Source of the DNA: Thermaceae bacterium
GTDB lineage: Bacteria; Deinococcota; Deinococci; Deinococcales; Marinithermaceae
Assembly: GCA_027023345.1 (NCBI GenBank)
Contig: JALVVO010000131.1
Span: 1-11,502, forward strand
Direction of reading: 5' to 3'
Length of the DNA stretch: 11,502 bases
How positions within the stretch are numbered: position 1 is the first letter of the stretch; each line of letters opens with the position of its first letter. Below are positions 9,597 to 11,502 of this stretch, one piece after another. A program made the translations under genes and the position numbers. The notes beneath the pieces are model-generated. The model was not told the origin of the DNA. It worked only from the letters and a program-made list of their open reading frames with translations, and ran no database searches.

Positions 9597-9604
9597 GGCG
9601 CCCC

Positions 9605-9880
9605 CTAGTCGGCCTTGGCGGTCTCGTGGTCGAAGACCACCCGGGCCGCCTCGAGCGTGGCCAGCAGGACCTCGGGGTCGGCCAGGTCCTCGACCGCCAG
9701 CACCACGCCGGGCACGGGGTCGGGCAGGCCGTTCAGGTAGATCGCGAAGTAGCGGTGCCCGGGCACGGGCTTGAGCTCCACCGAGCGCAGGCCCCGCTCG
9801 GCGAGCCAGGCCTGGATCCGCGCGCCGACCTCCCCGGAACAGCCGGAGTAGCCCTTGGTATCCACCCGACAGCGCTCCAT
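9605..9880 (-). CDS. Hypothetical 91-aa protein, paralogue of the neighbour at 9893-10168
   Basis: A 91-aa soluble protein of unknown family. I chose ATG 9880 over the in-frame GTG two codons upstream because AGGGAGG lies seven bases before the ATG and only one base before the GTG. The N-terminal part has two cysteines (C4, C14, in a GYSGCSGE context) that the paralogue lacks. The middle reads as helix (AWLAERG) and strands (VELKPV, YFAIYLN), then VPGV, a loop, LADPEVLL and a C-terminal helix. Alignment by eye with the next gene shows the same length and shared landmarks: AW.AE.G, VPGV, L.DPE.LL, and an acidic C-terminus. No membrane segment or signal is seen. A candidate promoter lies inside the upstream paralogue (9924-9952). 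Function is unknown; the Cys pair and the neighbouring thioredoxin-fold gene permit, but do not prove, a redox or metal role. Confidence 0.75.
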   Translation of the reverse strand: MERCRVDTKGYSGCSGEVGARIQAWLAERGLRSVELKPVPGHRYFAIYLNGLPDPVPGVVLAVEDLADPEVLLATLEAARVVFDHETAKAD

Positions 9881-9892
9881 ATTCACACCTCC

Positions 9893-10168
9893 CTAGTCAC
9901 GAAGGTTGAGCTCTTCGTAGTAAATATTAAGGGCTTCGCGCAGGAGTTCCAAGAGCAGCTCGGGGTCGTCGAGCGCCCGGGCGGGAACGTGGACCCCGGG
10001 GACCTCGCGGACGTCGGCGTTGAAGCGCACCGCGTAGCCTTCCCCCTGGGGGACGAGGACGACCTCGCCCACCCCCGCCTCGGCCATCCAGGCGAGCACC
10101 GGCTGGGCCGCCTCGAGGGCCAGGCCCTCGGGCCACTTTCCCCACAGGGCGATCCGGATCCGCTTCAA
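9893..10168 (-). CDS. Hypothetical 91-aa protein, paralogue of the neighbour at 9605-9880
   Basis: A 91-aa soluble protein of unrecognised family. The start is TTG at 10168, overlapping the rpiA stop by 4 bp (TTGA). The next in-frame GTG is 23 codons in and would remove the conserved N-terminus, and alignment with the paralogue (MERCRV versus MKRIRI) supports the TTG. Landmarks are AWMAEAG, VVLVPQGEGYAVRFN, VPGVHVPARALDDPELLLELL, and a final acidic helix with NIYYEE. There are no cysteines. The last part has an AT-rich patch (CTT AAT ATT) unlike the GC-ending codons around it, which coincides with a possible promoter. It was most likely generated with its neighbour by an old tandem duplication. 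Translation is expected to be coupled to rpiA, but nothing ties the protein to pentose metabolism. Confidence 0.75.
   Translation of the reverse strand: MKRIRIALWGKWPEGLALEAAQPVLAWMAEAGVGEVVLVPQGEGYAVRFNADVREVPGVHVPARALDDPELLLELLREALNIYYEELNLRD
9924..9952 (-). promoter_or_regulatory. Candidate internal promoter before the 9605-9880 gene
   Basis: On the minus strand, TTGGAA (9952-9947) and TAATAT (9929-9924) are 17 bp apart, each 4 of 6 to the sigma-70 consensus, in an AT-rich island within the 3' end of the preceding gene. The predicted start, near 9917, would leave a leader of about 37 nt containing the AGGGAGG. This is weaker than the ilv promoter; the AT-richness may simply reflect the Asn-Ile-Tyr-Tyr codons. 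Confidence 0.3.
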
Positions 10169-10848
10169 GGCGTCACCACCCGGAGCCCCTCCGGGCCCGC
10201 GAGGTACGCGAGGTCGGCCATGCCGAGGAAAAGCCCGTGCTCCACCACGCCGGGGATCGCCGCCAGGCGCGCGGCGAGCGCCACGGGGTCCTCGATCGGG
10301 CCGAGCGCGAGGTCCACCAGGTAGTGGCCGTGGTCGCTCAGGACCGGCTCGCCCCCCTCCCTCCGGAGCCGGGGCTCGCCGCCCAGGGCGGCGAGCTCAA
10401 CCAGGGTCCGCCGGTAGCCGAAGGGGACGACCTCCACCGGCAGGGGAAACCGCTCGCCGAGCCTCGGGACCCACTTGGTGGAATCGGCGACGACGACGAA
10501 GGTTCGGGCCGCGCGCTCGACGATCTTCTCGCCGAGGAGCGCCCCGCCCCCGCCCTTGGTGAGGGCGAGGCCGGGGGCCACCTCGTCGGCGCCGTCGATG
10601 GCCAGGTCCACCCCCTCGGGGCCGAGCTCCTTGAGGGGGATCCCCGCCTCCTCGGCGAGCCGCGCGGTCGCCTTCGAAGTGGGCACCCCGACGATCTCCT
10701 TTAGCTCGCCCCTTCGGATCCGCTCGCCGAGGGCGAGGATGGCGTAGCGCACCGTGCTGCCGGTGCCGAGCCCCACCACCATCCCGTCCTGGACGTGGCG
10801 GAGCGCGGCCAGGGCGGCCTGTTTCTTGTAGCGCTCAACCGCTTCCAT
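10165..10848 (-). CDS. rpiA: Ribose-5-phosphate isomerase A
   Basis: RpiA interconverts ribose 5-phosphate and ribulose 5-phosphate in the non-oxidative pentose phosphate pathway, in the cytoplasm and without cofactors. The 227-aa length matches RpiA. The phosphate-binding loop GLGTGST is at 26-32, with PTSKAT at 56-61, the active-site DGADE at 85-89, KGGGGALLGEKI at 98-109 (including the catalytic glutamate E107) and ADSTK at 121-125. The ATG at 10848 has GGAGG four bases upstream and lies 14 bp inside the peroxiredoxin gene. The TGA stop overlaps the TTG start of the next small gene. No sign of truncation or unusual active-site change. Confidence 0.97.
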   Translation of the reverse strand: MEAVERYKKQAALAALRHVQDGMVVGLGTGSTVRYAILALGERIRRGELKEIVGVPTSKATARLAEEAGIPLKELGPEGVDLAIDGADEVAPGLALTKGGGGALLGEKIVERAARTFVVVADSTKWVPRLGERFPLPVEVVPFGYRRTLVELAALGGEPRLRREGGEPVLSDHGHYLVDLALGPIEDPVALAARLAAIPGVVEHGLFLGMADLAYLAGPEGLRVVTP

Positions 10849-11308
10849 CGAGCGCCTCCAAGACCTTCCTCGGGTGCTCTTCGGGCTTCGCCCGACGGAC
10901 CCGGAAGACCACCCGTCCCTCGGGATCCACGAGGTAGGTGTGGCGGAGGGTGCCCTCGCGCTTCTTGCCGTAGAGGTTCTTCGTTCCCCAGGCGCCCCAG
11001 GCGCGGATCGCCCGGGCCTCGGGATCGGAGAGCAGGGGGAAGGGCACCCCGAGCTTCTCGGCGAACCTCCGCTGGACCTCGGGGGGATCCGCGCTTACGC
11101 CGAGGACCGCGACCCCGCGGGCCTCGAACTCCGGGTAGAGCTCGGCGAAAGCCCGGACCTCGCGGGTGCAACCGGGGGTGAGCGCCTTGGGGTAGAAGAA
11201 GACCACCACCGGCCGCCCGCGATAGTCGGCGAGGCGGTGGACCTTTCCGTGCGGGTCGGGCAGGGCGAAGTCGGGGGCGAGCTCGCCAACCTCGGGCATC
11301 GCGGCCAC
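10835..11308 (-). CDS. bcp: PrxQ/Bcp-type thiol peroxidase
   Basis: A 157-aa AhpC/TSA-fold peroxiredoxin that should reduce hydrogen and organic peroxides. The N-terminus has the family pattern VGELAPDFALPDPHGK, then VVVFFYPKALTPGCTREVRAF with the peroxidatic Cys (C47) in a TPGCT context, and later GVSADPPEVQRRFAEKLGVPFPLLSDP. Most PrxQ/Bcp proteins have a resolving Cys five residues after the peroxidatic one; here that position is Arg and no other Cys exists, so this looks like a 1-Cys form needing an external thiol. The GTG at 11308 shares a base with the scpA stop (TAGTG) and has GAGG seven bases upstream. An ATG three codons later (11299) would give the more usual MPEVG start and lies seven bases after a TATAGT, so the exact start is uncertain. 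Confidence 0.92.
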   Translation of the reverse strand: MAAMPEVGELAPDFALPDPHGKVHRLADYRGRPVVVFFYPKALTPGCTREVRAFAELYPEFEARGVAVLGVSADPPEVQRRFAEKLGVPFPLLSDPEARAIRAWGAWGTKNLYGKKREGTLRHTYLVDPEGRVVFRVRRAKPEEHPRKVLEALDGSG

Positions 11309-11502
11309 TATACCGCCTCGGTGAGCTCCCCGCCCTCGGCCCGGCGCTCGACCTCGATGGGGCCGTAGGCCTCGGCCTGGAAGAGCGCCACCCAGCCCCG
11401 CCGGGCGGCCTCCAGAAGGGCGGCGAGGTGCACCGCCCGGGGGCCGAAGCGCCGGGGGGCGAGCTCGTCGAAGCGGGCTCGGGGCCGGGCCGCGAGCAGG
11501 GC
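11308..11502 (-). CDS. scpA: Segregation and condensation protein A, C-terminal end (partial)
   Basis: The last 64 codons of a minus-strand gene that enters from the right edge of the window and stops with TAG at 11308. The visible residues match the C-terminal winged-helix region of the kleisin ScpA: FDELAPRRFGPRAVHLAALLEAARRGWVALFQAEAYGPI, here given as its segments FDELAP, LAALLEAARRGWVALFQ and AEAYGPIEVE. This corresponds to the family's FxALLELxRxGxVxxxQxExFGxI pattern, which binds the Smc head domain. The remaining protein lies outside the window. The short tail after this (EVERRAEGGELTEAV) is not conserved in the family. The stop overlaps the peroxiredoxin GTG by one base. Identification rests on a short region and is good but not certain. 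Confidence 0.75.
   Translation of the reverse strand, partial: ALLAARPRARFDELAPRRFGPRAVHLAALLEAARRGWVALFQAEAYGPIEVERRAEGGELTEAV

Overview
The window is very GC-rich and densely packed, with almost no intergenic DNA, frequent GTG/TTG starts and 4-bp start/stop overlaps. Gene content, protein style and a near-leaderless promoter suggest a thermophilic member of Deinococcota, most likely Thermaceae (Oceanithermus/Marinithermus/Thermus-like). That placement is inferred from style and was not searched.

Layout. (1) Positions 1-2257, plus strand: the C-terminal part of a large STAND/AAA ATPase with a long TPR-like helical region, cut by the window edge. A 59-residue orphan (2282-2461) follows and ends tail-to-tail with leuA, overlapping it by 4 bp. 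(2) Positions 2458-7376, minus strand: a branched-chain amino acid operon in the order ilvB, ilvN, ilvC, leuA, with every junction overlapping. It has its own promoter and a leader of about 150 nt. The leader encodes a 26-residue peptide with eight Val/Leu/Ile in eleven consecutive residues. A GC-rich intrinsic terminator follows, and an upstream segment can pair with the terminator's 5' arm. This is the architecture of ribosome-mediated transcription attenuation. (3) Positions 7377-11502, minus strand: a co-directional run reading scpA (3' end only), a PrxQ/Bcp-type peroxiredoxin, rpiA, two adjacent 91-residue orphans that look like tandem paralogues, an Spx/ArsC-like thioredoxin-fold protein, and a NatA/NatB-like ABC ATPase and permease.

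How it fits together. IlvBN makes acetolactate, IlvC converts it to the dihydroxy acid, and LeuA diverts 2-ketoisovalerate toward leucine. The leader peptide would sense charged Val/Leu/Ile tRNA and set read-through into all four genes. The upstream cluster mixes housekeeping, redox and membrane-transport genes, and its close spacing implies at least partial co-transcription and translational coupling.

The most notable item is the leader-peptide attenuator whose promoter lies so close to the leader ATG that the leader message is probably leaderless. The tandem 91-residue paralogues are the most interesting proteins of unknown function.
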